Source: Lentinus brumalis (taxonomy: Eukaryota; Basidiomycota; Agaricomycetes; Polyporales; Polyporaceae). Taken from it: a stretch of DNA of 64,000 nucleotides. Position numbers and translations under genes: made by a program. The notes beneath the pieces were generated by a model, which saw nothing but the letters and a program-made list of their open reading frames with translations, ran no database searches and had not been told where the DNA came from. The stretch lies in contig MARA01000008.1 of the NCBI GenBank assembly GCA_001792895.1, forward strand, positions 496,001-560,000. Reading direction: 5' to 3'. This document shows positions 1 through 9,939 of the stretch, in pieces (position 1 is the first letter of the stretch; the number at the start of each line of letters is the position of its first letter).

Positions 1-780
1 TGGGTCGAGGGTGAATAGCCGCGCGGTCATGTCCCGCGAGGTCGTGATGAAGCATCTGGGCGTGCGGTCCGTTAGGTTCCGCACATACGAAGGCTAGTAT
101 TAACGGCTTACTTTGAATCCGGCGACCACTCAATGCTGAGGACCTCATCGTGATGTCCGGTGTAGGTGCGGTGGAGGTTGAAAGGTGCAAACTCTCGCAC
201 AAGATGATTGGGTGTTCGCCATACTTGGACGTGAGAGTCGTGAGAGACGGCGATGTATCTTGACGATATGTAAGAGGGGGAAGTGACTCAAGGGGAAGAT
301 TGGCGTACCTTCCATCCGGAGAAAACTTGACGGCCTTCACAGGCTTTTGGAAGTTGAAGTGGTGCAGAACGACCCCGCGCTTGAAGTTGACGAGAAGAGC
401 GCGACCATCTGGCCAGGGTCTCCATGACAGTTCCAATGACAAAAGTATTTGACATACCTTCATCAACACTCAAAAGCACGTTCGCGTCTGGGCTCAGCGC
501 AATCGCGGCGATATTCTTGCGGTTTTCGAACGGAAAGGTGTGGGACTTGTTGCTATACTCTGTAAGAGGTTGAGACAGACAAGAGTAGGCTACTACTCAC
601 TTGACTAGATCAAAGAGCGACACTCGGTTACCCACAGGACTCAATACTGAGTTGCCATCGGGCGTGAACACGATGTTTCCCTGCCTGTAGACTGTCCCGC
701 AGAGGTTCGAGAACTGCGAATTTCAGTCAATACGATAGTCGATCTTGGAGTTGAAGACACACCTTATAGTTTGCTTTCAT
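1..780 (-). CDS. PWP2: PWP2 (Utp1) WD40 protein of the U3 snoRNP, 5' part
   Basis: This is the N-terminal part of periodic tryptophan protein 2, a WD40 component of the small-subunit processome (UTP-B) acting in 18S rRNA maturation in the nucleolus. The family is known from yeast Pwp2. Exons read on the minus strand at 763-780, 601-713, 458-552, 309-408, 112-258 and 1-56 (continuing off the window). Spliced, they give the near-invariant start MKANYKFSNLCGTVYRQGN and then FTPDGNSVLSPVGNRVSLFD, FPFENRKNIAAIALSP, RALLVNFKRGVVLHHFNF and VWRTPNHLVREFAPF, which I recognise as PWP2-specific. The second intron uses a TATAG acceptor, giving FDLVNNKSHTFPFE. All six exons stay in frame. The 3' part lies outside the window. 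Confidence 0.96.
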
Positions 781-1414
781 CAGGACGCCTCCGGGATAGT
801 GAGCTGGGAACTGCGAGTCTGACAAGCGGAGAGGACGAGAGGACTACTATGTTTGAGACGCCCGCAAATTCTGTCCTTCGGGATCCCGGTCCGATCACCT
901 GATGCTTGGATGCTGCCGGCCCGGCCCGGGCCCTCCTCCTCCGCCCTCCCCGCCGTCCTCCTCGTTGCGCTCAGTGTCATTCTCGACGGCTTTACTGACT
1001 ATTACTTCCATTCCATTGTTTGCAAGGATTGGGACAATACTTCGACTATCTGGGTTGAGCGGTGCATGCTCCTGACCATGCTATATACATCTAAGGGCGT
1101 ACCCCTTGAAGATCTCCCGCTCCTTCCTTCAACGCTCGAACGGTATCGCTGCACTCCCACAGTTCCAAACAGAAGGCACTGAGCAAGTCTGCCAGTATGC
1201 GTGCGGCTGTGCTTCCTCAACCTGTAGGTGGAAGATCGCCAGGTCTCGCGGCGAGGCCAGCTTCGGCTGCTATGGTCCAATTCCGTGATGTCTGCGTGGC
1301 GACGTGCGTGTACAGCCAGCTTCCAAGCAGCGACGAGCGATGCATAGGCACTAGCCTAGTAGCAGTTGGGAAGCCAGGGAAGAGGAAGGGGTTGATGACT
1401 GTGCACTTTCTGCG
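781..1414. other. Intergenic: PWP2 promoter side and F-box 1 3' side
   Basis: This 634-bp gap lies between the start of PWP2 and the stop of F-box copy 1, both on the minus strand. Short ORFs here have no recognisable domain and overlap each other in several frames, so I treat them as chance. It should hold the PWP2 promoter and the F-box 3' UTR. No RNA gene or repeat was seen. Confidence 0.6.
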
Positions 1415-2897
1415 TCAATGGAGTTCATAGGGAGGGTCCGGCTCTTGTGCGAATCGGAAGTCGAGTATGCCTTTGGACTGCAGTGGGGCCATGAGGACGG
1501 TGAGACAATTCCGCAAAGCCATCTTCGTTTCTTCAGGCGTGTCTGGCTCGCAAGAGAAGATGACGATCGACACGCGTTCAAGCGAACGCCGTACCAAAAC
1601 CTGCGCCATCTCGTGCCATGCCCTTTGGTGGTCCTCTCCGGCCCTCTGGAACCAGTCGATCGCGGGCTGGCGTAAGTGGAGGAAGACTTCGAACGTGACG
1701 GAACGGAGCGCAGGGAGGCTATCATCCTCCAGGAGCCAGCCCGTGTATAATTTGACGACGCTCGCAATGCGCAGTGCATATTCCGCGATACTGTTGGCGG
1801 CCAAGGGAGCACGTTTGATTGGCAGAATCAGCGATTCCAGGGCCGTGCATTGGGCGACACCGATACTGTGCCACGAATTCATGTCCGCTATTTCAGATGG
1901 TAATGGTCAATGTCCATCGACCTGTAGCGGTGGGCGCCCTACGTACTACCCCAATCTCGATAGTCATCTTCAAAGAGGTCCAGGTTGAGTTCGCGGAGAT
2001 GAACTCGAGCATCCGCCAGAAGAGGCCTGAAGGTTTCAATGCCCATCCAGCCCCGTCGACATCTGAGCGAATGAAGGCTGCCTTCGAATCCCCGGATCTG
2101 CGCATCAGTGCGTGACAGATGCTGACAAGGAATTGGTCTGTGTTTCCGAGTTCGAGGTTGCGGATGACCGGGCAGCGATTGGCAGTTTCATCGACAAACC
2201 GTGACGCAGCCTCGGAACTTCGAAAGATTCGAAGCCGTTCGGGCTGCCACGTAAAGCCCAAGGAGAGCTTCCCGATTTCGGGAAACGAGCAGATAACCTG
2301 AAAGATATCGCTATAGTTGTCCATGTGAGAGTGTATTTGATGGATATGTAGCTCTCCGAGGGGCGAGTGGTCTTCAGGCAGGACCGCGATGGGATGGTCG
2401 ACGCCGCCGTCGTGAGCATGTCCTTGGGTATCGCTCTCGATGCTCAAGTCGACCAGTGCCAAGCGCTTTAACCGTGAAAAGACGCTACCGAGTCGCACTA
2501 ATACGTGGAGCTGGCAGCTCACGTAGCCGTCCTCTGAACGTTCTCGGGAACCGGAGTCGTCCAAGTCATTGTATTTGTCGAGCAGGTAAGGAACACGGCG
2601 GCAGCCGCCATGAAACGTCAGGTCTTCGACGTGCCTCCCGAGGTGAGCTCCAGAGCGTTGCGAGGTCAGGAAGAAGGACAGGAATCGTACGAAGCAGTCC
2701 GTCCACCCTGTGTGAGGCGGCCGGAAGTAGATGGCGCGGAAGAGTTGGGAACGACTGATAGACAGCCATGCGCGACAGACGAGTGAACACGAACGCAATG
2801 CTTCCTTGTCGCCGTCAAGGCTTTCAAGTAGCATGAGAAGGATTTCCCTTGGAAGATAGGCAGGAGCATGGGGAAGATTTGACGAGGACTCGGGCAT
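1415..2897 (-). pseudogene. F-box protein, copy 1 (one apparent frameshift)
   Basis: F-box proteins recruit substrates to SCF ubiquitin ligases. The N-terminus has a fungal F-box (about residues 12-55; LPREILLMLLESLDGD then LRSCSLVCRAWLSISRSQLF), followed by a long leucine-rich-like region. Exon 1 runs 1950-2897 and exon 2 1415-1887; the intron is in the same place and phase as in copy 2 (7710-9433). The frame breaks near 2088-2093. Copy 2 has nine bases (GGAGCACTC) where this copy has eight (GGGGATTC). Beyond that point the homologous protein continues in the next frame (GFEGSLHS, then LRELNLDLFEDD), which is also the frame that splices correctly into exon 2. This is either a recent pseudogene or a one-base sequence error; the conservation on both sides favours the second. 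The substrate is unknown. Confidence 0.8.
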
Positions 2898-3222
2898 GTT
2901 ATGTGTTGCTGAATGACTGCGGTATGCGTCAGTTCTGTCGTACGAATAAGAGCTAATGAGAGCGAGCCACTCACCCGCCCTTCATGCTTCAGGGATTCCC
3001 TGGGATGACTCGTTCTGTACGTAGAAGTGAGCCAGAGACATCAATGAGCACGAGGAGGTTCCATGAATCATACTTTAGTAGACTTCAAGCTTCAGGCTCG
3101 TGTGGTTTGGTGCCAAACGGAGTCCGGACTGTGACGCCCAGGCAGGACATGCGCTTGTGCTCCGGCCACCTCCTCCTCCTGCCCCATTCACTCTGTCTTC
3201 GCTCAGCCTGTGGCGACCTGCC
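2898..3222. promoter_or_regulatory. Divergent promoter region, F-box 1 / Sec2
   Basis: This 325-bp gap separates the start of F-box copy 1 (minus) from the chosen Sec2 start (plus), so it must carry both promoters. It ends in a CT-rich run (about 3165-3190) just before the Sec2 ATG, as is common upstream of fungal starts. No specific operator was identified. Confidence 0.5.
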
Positions 3223-6200
3223 ATGACACACGCTTACAAGCCTTCTGTCGACAGCGAGATGCACGAGCTCAACGCCGAGGCCGACCTGCTCGAACTGAAG
3301 ACAACTGTCGTTCCAGGCGGCGCGAACGGAGAGGACACAATACTTCAGACGCACAACACGGACCCGGATGCGCAGGCGATGGTCATTGAATCCCTGCGCG
3401 CACAGGTGCAGGATCTGTTCTCTCAGGTCACACAGCTGAACAACAAGCTTGTCCGCTCATACGACCGCGTCTCCGACCTCGAGGACGAGCTGCATGTCAC
3501 CTCGTCCAATCTTCGCCAGGCGACCCTCAAGATCTCTCAACTTGAGCTCGAACGTACCCAGCATCTCTCTGCGCTGAGCACAGGACTGCTCGTCGAGAAG
3601 TCGCATGTTACCACCGAGCTCACTCGCCTCATGGAGAAGGCCACGGAGGAGGCTGCGCGGCGCGGACAGGCCGAGAGTGCCCGAGCCGAGATTGAGCAGG
3701 AACTCGACGACCTCAGCGCAAATCTGTTCAACCAGGCAAACATCATGGTGGCGGAAGCGCGTATCGCGGAGGCCAGAAGTGCACGCAAGCTCGAGGAGAC
3801 CGAGGTCGCATTGCGCAGTGCCGAGGAGGTGGTGGGTGCGTTGCAGGCCCAGATGCAAGCGCTGCAGGCGGAGAAGGAGCAGGCGGATCGGCGGGTTGAG
3901 GACATGAGGGTCCGGATGGGCAAAGGCAAGTGGGTCGACCGCTCCCCAGATGGTCCTCGGGCCATGCAACACCAGCTGCTCTCCTCACACGTTCCTTACC
4001 ACGAATTCCTGGTATTCGTGTCCCATCTCCGCGCCATCCGCCCCGCCTCCGTCCAACCACCTGCCATGTCTACTCTGCTCCCGCTCCCGCTCCTGGCAAG
4101 GCTGGTTGCGGAAGACTCGTACGTCACATCCGCTCGTGCTTGATGCGTTCTGCTCACCTTTGTGCAGTGACCCTACTGTACGTCTCGACCTTGCCCCGTC
4201 GCTAAACTGGCTCTCGCGCCGGTCCGTTTTCGCCGCTATTCACAGCGGTCAGCTAACGGTCGAGCCCATGCAATTCACGACCCTTCTGGAGGAGCTGGCT
4301 CCGCCGAATATACCCGCTAGCTCCCATCATACCCACATCTCCTGCGCTCTCTGCGGGATGCCCATCTACTCCACATCTAGCGACTCGCCTGCGAGCACTC
4401 CCACCACGCCTAATGGCCCTCGCTCCGCGTCGCAAAGCGCGTCTTGGTCTACTAATCTTTTCAAGAATGTGCGCGCGGGCGAGCTTAACCTCCCTACACC
4501 CTTTTCACGACAATCCGCGCAGTTCGGTCCTCCGAGCGCTGAACCCCCTTCACAGCTGTACATATTCCGGCTGGACGCCACGACTTCTGGCCTTCCGGTC
4601 TCCCTGCCCATGTCACAACAGCAGAGTACACCTCCGCGTCAGTCGATCTACCCATTGTGCACGACGGGATGGTGCCTTGCTAGGCTGCGCTCGACATGCT
4701 CGCTTTGGGCGTTCGTCCGCACTAGCGTCGTCGAGAAGGTCTGGGAAGAACCCCCGGTTGCCGCTCCGAATGTAAACGACAAGCCGGGCGTGAACGGTGC
4801 TGAGCACAAGCACGATGGTCCGAACGGCGTCGTCTCAGACAACAAGCAACCAACCATGCAGGCGCCACCACGGAAGACGAAGATGGGCCTAGGATCGTTG
4901 TGGGGAACGATGCAGCGCAGCCTAAGCGGCTCGCCCGCACCCGAGGCTGCGAAGCCCAAGGAGGACGTGCGGCCTAAGCTTCCTCCGCGGGACCCCTCAC
5001 GGAAAACACTCCCGCCTCCCCCTCCATCTCACCCAGCCGTCTCGCACACTTCGAAGGATTCCATCTCCAATGTCCACCGGGTTCCACCTCCGTTCAAGGA
5101 CTCCCGTCCTTCCCCCACCCCTTCTCCAGCGCCGACGACCGCGCCTGTCTCTGCCACACCCGGAGTTCCGCCGCCATTGCCGAAGAGGAATCGGGGAAGA
5201 GAGACGAGGTCTGCAACCCCCGAGGTCGAACAGAAGGCCCAGGAGAACGGTGTCTCTGACGTGGACATGAACCCCTCCAGCGAACCTGCGAAGGAGGAAA
5301 TCCCTGCGGAACCTGTAGTCAGTGTAGAGGGGTCCGACGAACCTTCCGCCTCTCCACAAGCTTCGGGTGAGGACACACCACAGCAGGACACCACGCCTGA
5401 AGATCCTGCCGCCACTCCCAAGCCAGAGCTTACAATACTGCCTACCACGATGTCTCGCGCAACATCAAACGACTCCTTCGCGACCCCAACCGAAGAGCTG
5501 GCGCCACCTCTTGACGTATCCGTTGCTGCCGCGTCCGTCGCGCTCCCATCTTCCCAGGAATCATCACCTGTTGCGCAAGACAATGCACCGTCTCCCGACG
5601 AGTCGAATGTTGCAAATGATTTACCTTCTGCAGAAGCCACAACAGCTGCCCCCGGTATACCCTCCGCTCCCCGGGATGACGCGCCGTCATCACGCACAGG
5701 TTCTCCTGTGCCCCCGCCTCTCCCACGTCGGGCCGCCGCTCGCGCACGTCCAACTTCAATCCTCGCGCCTGAGGAGCCTGCGAAGACAGACGGCGCCGGC
5801 GCTGCCCCACCGAGCGAGGAGACGGCTGCACCGGCTCCCGAACAGCCAAGTGTGTCGGTACCTACCAGTGAGGCTGCAGAGGCACCGTCGCAGGACGCCA
5901 ATATTATTGAAGAGCCTATACCTGTGACAGCGGAGCCTGAGTCGCTTGCACGTGCGGAGGCAGAAGAGACTCCTTCTGCGGATGTTCCTCCATCATCTGA
6001 CGCGTCTGCCGCCGCTGTTGGTGCGGAGTCCACGAAGACAGAAGAGACCCCTGCTGTTGATGCCGAGGAGTCTCACCTCAACGGCGATGTCCCTCCTGCG
6101 GATGCAGTGTCCTTGTCGGAGTCCAACGCGACTGCCGTAGTCGCGAATCCTGTAGCGGAGGATGCGAAGGACGAGCGGAGCCAAGACAATGGTCAGTATG

Positions 6201-6295
6201 TCGGCGACTCAACTTGGGAGGAACGCACGTACAAGGAGCTCGTTCGGTTGCGGGAGGAGATGTTCTGGGCGAGGGTTGGCGCTGCAGTGCATTGA
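3223..6295 (+). CDS. SEC2: Sec2/Rabin-type Rab GEF with long Pro-rich tail
   Basis: This is a likely guanine-nucleotide exchange factor for the Sec4/Rab8 GTPase, acting on secretory vesicles in polarised exocytosis. There are two exons, 3223-4118 and 4168-6295, with a 49-nt intron; the join reads EDS-DPTV. The product is about 1007 residues. Residues ~45-235 form a continuous coiled coil containing LSANLFNQANIMVAEAR, which closely resembles the Sec2 N-terminal GEF core. A Cys-containing segment follows (LLEELAPPN, then CALCGMPIY and GWCLARLRSTCSLWAFVRT), as in other basidiomycete Sec2 proteins. The second half is disordered and Ser/Pro/Glu-rich, with SH3-ligand-like PPPLPKR and PPPLPRR. The C-terminus ends in a short helix-like stretch (KELVRLREEMFWARVG). 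I chose ATG 3223 because the coiled coil follows soon after and the upstream frame has no conserved sequence. Confidence 0.88.
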
Positions 6296-6323
6296 GTGCA
6301 TTGTTTTCAGGCTAGCGTGCGTT

Positions 6324-6346
6324 GGGGGGGGAGGGGGGGGGGGGGG
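6324..6346 (+). repeat. Poly-G tract
   Basis: A run of eight G, one A and fourteen G begins 28 bp after the Sec2 stop codon. It is a simple low-complexity tract, and runs like this are prone to sequencing length errors. Confidence 0.95.
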
Positions 6347-6648
6347 TGCTTGGTTGTAGATACTGGTGGTTATCTATGATTATGGTCTATGGTAAGCGTT
6401 GGTGTATCGGACATTCATTGCAATCTAATACTTAGAAGCACTCGACTCTGGATCATGAGGCTGTACGAGAAGTACTGCACGGTACGATACTGACATGGTC
6501 ACTACTAGAGATTTGAGAACAGGGACATTGTGATCAGAACCAAAAATGTTAGTACAGAAGTCAGAGCTGGGTACTCGTCTTGGGGCTCGGTGTCCATGTG
6601 TGTCCGTGTGTTCCTGATCATCCTTTGAATCGACGCAAACCCCTCACA

Positions 6649-7312
6649 GAGCCGTCCACAATCGACTTCGCAAAAACCCCGCCAAAATAGGCCGGGGTTC
6701 TTGCAAAAACGCCAAAACAGCTGTACAAACACTGCAAGGGCGCGGATCGGCGTCGTTCTCGGTACATAGGCACTACTATGTAGTAGCTCCCGAATGCAAA
6801 CTGTCGCAGACCGAACGGATGCCGTAGTCGTCGCGGAGAACGTGTGCGCGTGCAGCGGGGCGGGAGCGCGTGGCTGTGCAAATCCCGCCGCCGAAGCGCG
6901 CCGCGCCCCACGCGGCAGGCGGAATACCCCACATCCTGGCGTCGTATACTTTCCAAAATTGACAGGGACATCTGTGAGTACTGGATCTACCTGTGTGCGA
7001 GGCTTCAGAAACATTGAAGCCGTTGGTGTGGCTACAGAGCCTACACGGTAGATGGTGGTGGTGAACGTGGCTGTGCACGCGATCCCGCCCGGGCGCTTCG
7101 AAGGGGCGGCACGCGCACGACGAACAGCACAGCAACGCGCCGTCGTACGGTCTCCAAAGTTTGCAGAGTAGTTTATATTCTAAGTGAGTATGCGAGTGCC
7201 AATTTACAGAGTGAACGGACATGTACTTGTTGCCACAGGGTCTGCACAACCGAAGTTGCAACTCTCTTCGGCCTATTTAGGCGGGGTTTTTGCAAAGTCG
7301 ATTGTGTAGTCT
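6649..7312. mobile_element. Non-autonomous Mutator-like element (MITE) with 9-bp TSD
   Basis: The two ends are inverted repeats. The left end (about 6657-6694) and the reverse complement of the right end (about 7269-7306) share CACAATCGACTT, then GCAAAAACCCCGCC, then AAATAGGCCG, with only two mismatches in roughly 38 bp. The direct repeat CCCCTCACA flanks the element at 6640-6648 and 7313-7321. A 9-bp target duplication with long terminal inverted repeats is the hallmark of Mutator-like elements. Inside are two diverged direct repeats of about 200 bp. No transposase is encoded; the 161-codon minus-strand ORF (6776-7261) has no recognisable domain. The outer 6-8 bp next to the target duplication do not match between ends, so the exact boundary is slightly uncertain. 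Confidence 0.82.
6793..7190 (+). repeat. Diverged ~200-bp direct repeats inside the element
   Basis: GTGGCTGTGCA followed by ATCCCGCC occurs near 6870 and again near 7070. CGTCGTA followed by TCCAAA occurs near 6940 and near 7141. The spacing is about 200 bp in each case and the order is conserved, so an old tandem duplication makes up the core of the element. Confidence 0.6.
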
Positions 7313-7709
7313 CCCCTCACACAGCTGAGGGCCTTGGTATGAGAATAGTATGTATGACTTTCCTGACCTTCACCCAACCTATAGGTCAACTTCAAGTTGT
7401 CAGTACTGTCAGTTCTTAGCTACTGGGCGTCCAACTCTTTCGGCAGCACCAATAGCCGCCGAAGTTGAAACTTGCACCGAACCACGTCGCTATAAGTACT
7501 AGCGAACATTGGCAACCTATGGTGTGTACTACCAGTCTATTGTTACGCTGCATGATGCGGACGGTCATCTACATTGCTCATGACAGGTTGCTGTGTTTCC
7601 GCTGCTATAGACTGGCATAACTCTGCGCCGGTACGCCAGGCTGTGACGACGTAAGTCCCTGCAGCGAAGTTCGGTACTGTAAAACGCTCACGACCGTACA
7701 GGGGAAAGT
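7313..7709. promoter_or_regulatory. Upstream region of F-box 2
   Basis: This 397-bp stretch lies between the Mutator-like element and the F-box 2 start. Besides the right-hand target duplication (7313-7321) I see no gene or repeat in it. By position it must hold the F-box 2 promoter. Confidence 0.45.
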
Positions 7710-9433
7710 ATGTCAGGACATGCATCAGGCCTTGCGCGTGTTCCTACACCTCTCCCACCGGAGATTTTGCTCACGATAGTCGAGCATCTTGACCGCCGCG
7801 ACAAGGAGACCTTGCGTTCTTGCTCTCTCGTCTGCCACGCGTGGCTTCCCGTCAGCCGTTCCCAGCTCTTCCGCACCATCTACTACAAGCCGCCTCCCAA
7901 GGGCTATTCGGACTGTTTTGTCCGGTTCCTGTCCTTCTTTATGACCTCGCAGCACTCCGGATCCGACCTCGGGAAGCACGTCGAAGACCTCACATTCATG
8001 GGTTGCCGTCGCCAGGTTCCTTACTCCCCATACGGCATCGACAAATACTATAACTCGGATGACTCTGAGGACGAAGACAATGACGACCGTGAACCAGGCT
8101 TTGTGGATTGTCAGCTCGAGGTGCTGATGGAACTCAGCAGCGTTTTTACACGGCTGAAACGCTTGACACTGGTTAAGTTGACAATTATCGACGATATGGC
8201 TCATATTCGTCGGCGCCGTATGGCTCTGGGGGACGATGGTTCGAGTGGAGGAGGGGACGACGGTGACGATGAGCGCCGAGATAACGAAGGAGAGGTCTAC
8301 GAAGGCAAGGAGCGCGAAGACGACGAAGGAAGCGGTAGTGACGACGAAGGCTGGACTGATGAAGAGAGCGATAGCGGCTCAGACGATGATGGCTTGAGTG
8401 TCGAAGACTCCAGCAGCGACGGCGATCAAAGTGGCGAAAACGATAGTGGTGTCGACGATCCTATCGTGGTTTTACCCACTGACTGTTCTCCCCTCGGAGA
8501 ACTCCGCATCAACGAGGTCTACTCTGCCTTCGGCACCTACCGCGACATCTTCCAGCTCATCTGCTCGTTCTCCGAGATTCGAAAACTCTCTTTAGAGTTC
8601 ATGCCTTGGAGCGAGTCGAAGAGACGGGACTCGAACCCTGCGTCGTGGTTCACCCACGTTACACCAACTCACTGCCCCGTCATCCGCACTATCGACCTCG
8701 AAGACCCACTTCCGTTTCTGGTCAGGACATTCCACGACTTCTTGCGCAGATCCGGAGCACTCGAGGGTTCTCTGCAGTCGTTCAAGTTTCGAGGAGGCAT
8801 GGATGGCATGAAGGAGATCGAAGCGTTCAAGCCTCTACTGGTAGACTTCAATTCTGGTCTCCGTGAACTCTATCTAAACCTTTGGTCGCGCATGTATCGA
8901 AAGCCAAGTATGTACAGTCGTACCTCTTACTTCGCCGTGGGTGTTGACGGTATCTGCATTATACAGAAGCCTGTAACCATTGGCGCGATATCCCTCTCTC
9001 CCGCTGCGAGGCCTTGGAATCGCTCATCCTGCCCATCGAACGTGTTCCCCCGTTTGAAATCGCTACTGCGGACGCGTATGCGTCGCGTGTCGCGGATATC
9101 GTGGAGATATACACCGGCTGGCTCTCGCAACGAGATAGCCTTCCTGCACTCCGTGCTGTCACGTTCGAAGTGATGCTCGAACACGACGCCACGTACTGGC
9201 TCGAGGGTACCCCCGAGAAACATCAGAGCGCGTGGCACGGCATGGCGACGCAGCTGGCACGTCGGCCGCTCGAACGCGTTTCGATCGTGATGTTATCCCC
9301 GCAGGAAGAGGACGACGAAACGAAGAAGGTGTTGAAGAACTTCTTCGCGACTCCCATGGCTCCGCTGCAGGCTAAAGGGATACTCAACTTTCAATTTCAT
9401 CGCCAATTGAGCTTTGCGGAACTATTTTATTGA
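7710..9433 (+). CDS. F-box protein, copy 2 (intact)
   Basis: This is the intact paralog of the gene at 1415-2897, in the opposite orientation, and a probable SCF substrate adaptor. Two exons, 7710-8907 and 8967-9433 (59-nt intron), encode about 554 residues. The F-box is at about residues 13-55 (LPPEILLTIVEHLDRRD, LRSCSLVCHAWLPVSRSQLF). The rest aligns with copy 1 throughout (RFLSFFMTSQHSGSDLGKHV; ALESLILPIERVPPF; LERVSIVML). The main difference is an insert of about 80 residues, roughly 165-245, made almost entirely of Asp, Glu, Ser and Gly, absent from copy 1. It is likely a disordered acidic linker. The start is the first in-frame ATG and matches the start of copy 1. Substrate unknown. Confidence 0.85.
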
Positions 9434-9939
9434 GTGTTCCTTTCGGCGAACTGCCAGCATCATGAACACATCGCACTCTTCGGCAGAATATGACATGTAT
9501 CCCCACCCCACCTACACGGCTCCCAGGAGGCCCACCCATCGTTGTGCATACTTACCCATTCCAAGTTCCTTCCCCACAATTGTTCGACAATCGTGATTGG
9601 TTGCTGTGCCCCCTAGTGTCTATGTACTCGTACAGTATGACCCCCAGGTTTGTCTCATAAAACCATGAATAGCTTGACTGATACACCATTCGTTCACCGC
9701 ACTTGTAGGAACTATGTACGGTTGAGTCCCTTCATGACGTCTCGCAGCTGGGCGATACGTGCGACATGAATCACAATGTGACCAACATATTTCCTATGCG
9801 CAGCAGTACCCCTCATGAGAAGTCCGATGAACGGCTTGAGAACGGCCTCATCCGTATGGCACTATATAGCAGCAGAACGTGAAGAAACTCCGAATAGATC
9901 GACGTCGAACGTCGGCCATAATCTGCCCGACAGCCTCCT
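9434..9939. other. Convergent 3' region, F-box 2 / Stn1
   Basis: F-box 2 (plus) and Stn1 (minus) converge here over 506 bp. The stretch should hold both 3' UTRs. I see no RNA gene, repeat or domain-bearing ORF. Confidence 0.6.

Noticed and set aside
545..600. Frame problem in PWP2 intron 2
   Set aside because: The TATAG acceptor, slightly downstream of the first CAG, gives the conserved FDLVNNKSHTFPFE.
5029..6033. 334-codon minus-strand ORF within Sec2
   Set aside because: A Ser/Gly/Ala-rich shadow of the low-complexity Sec2 tail.
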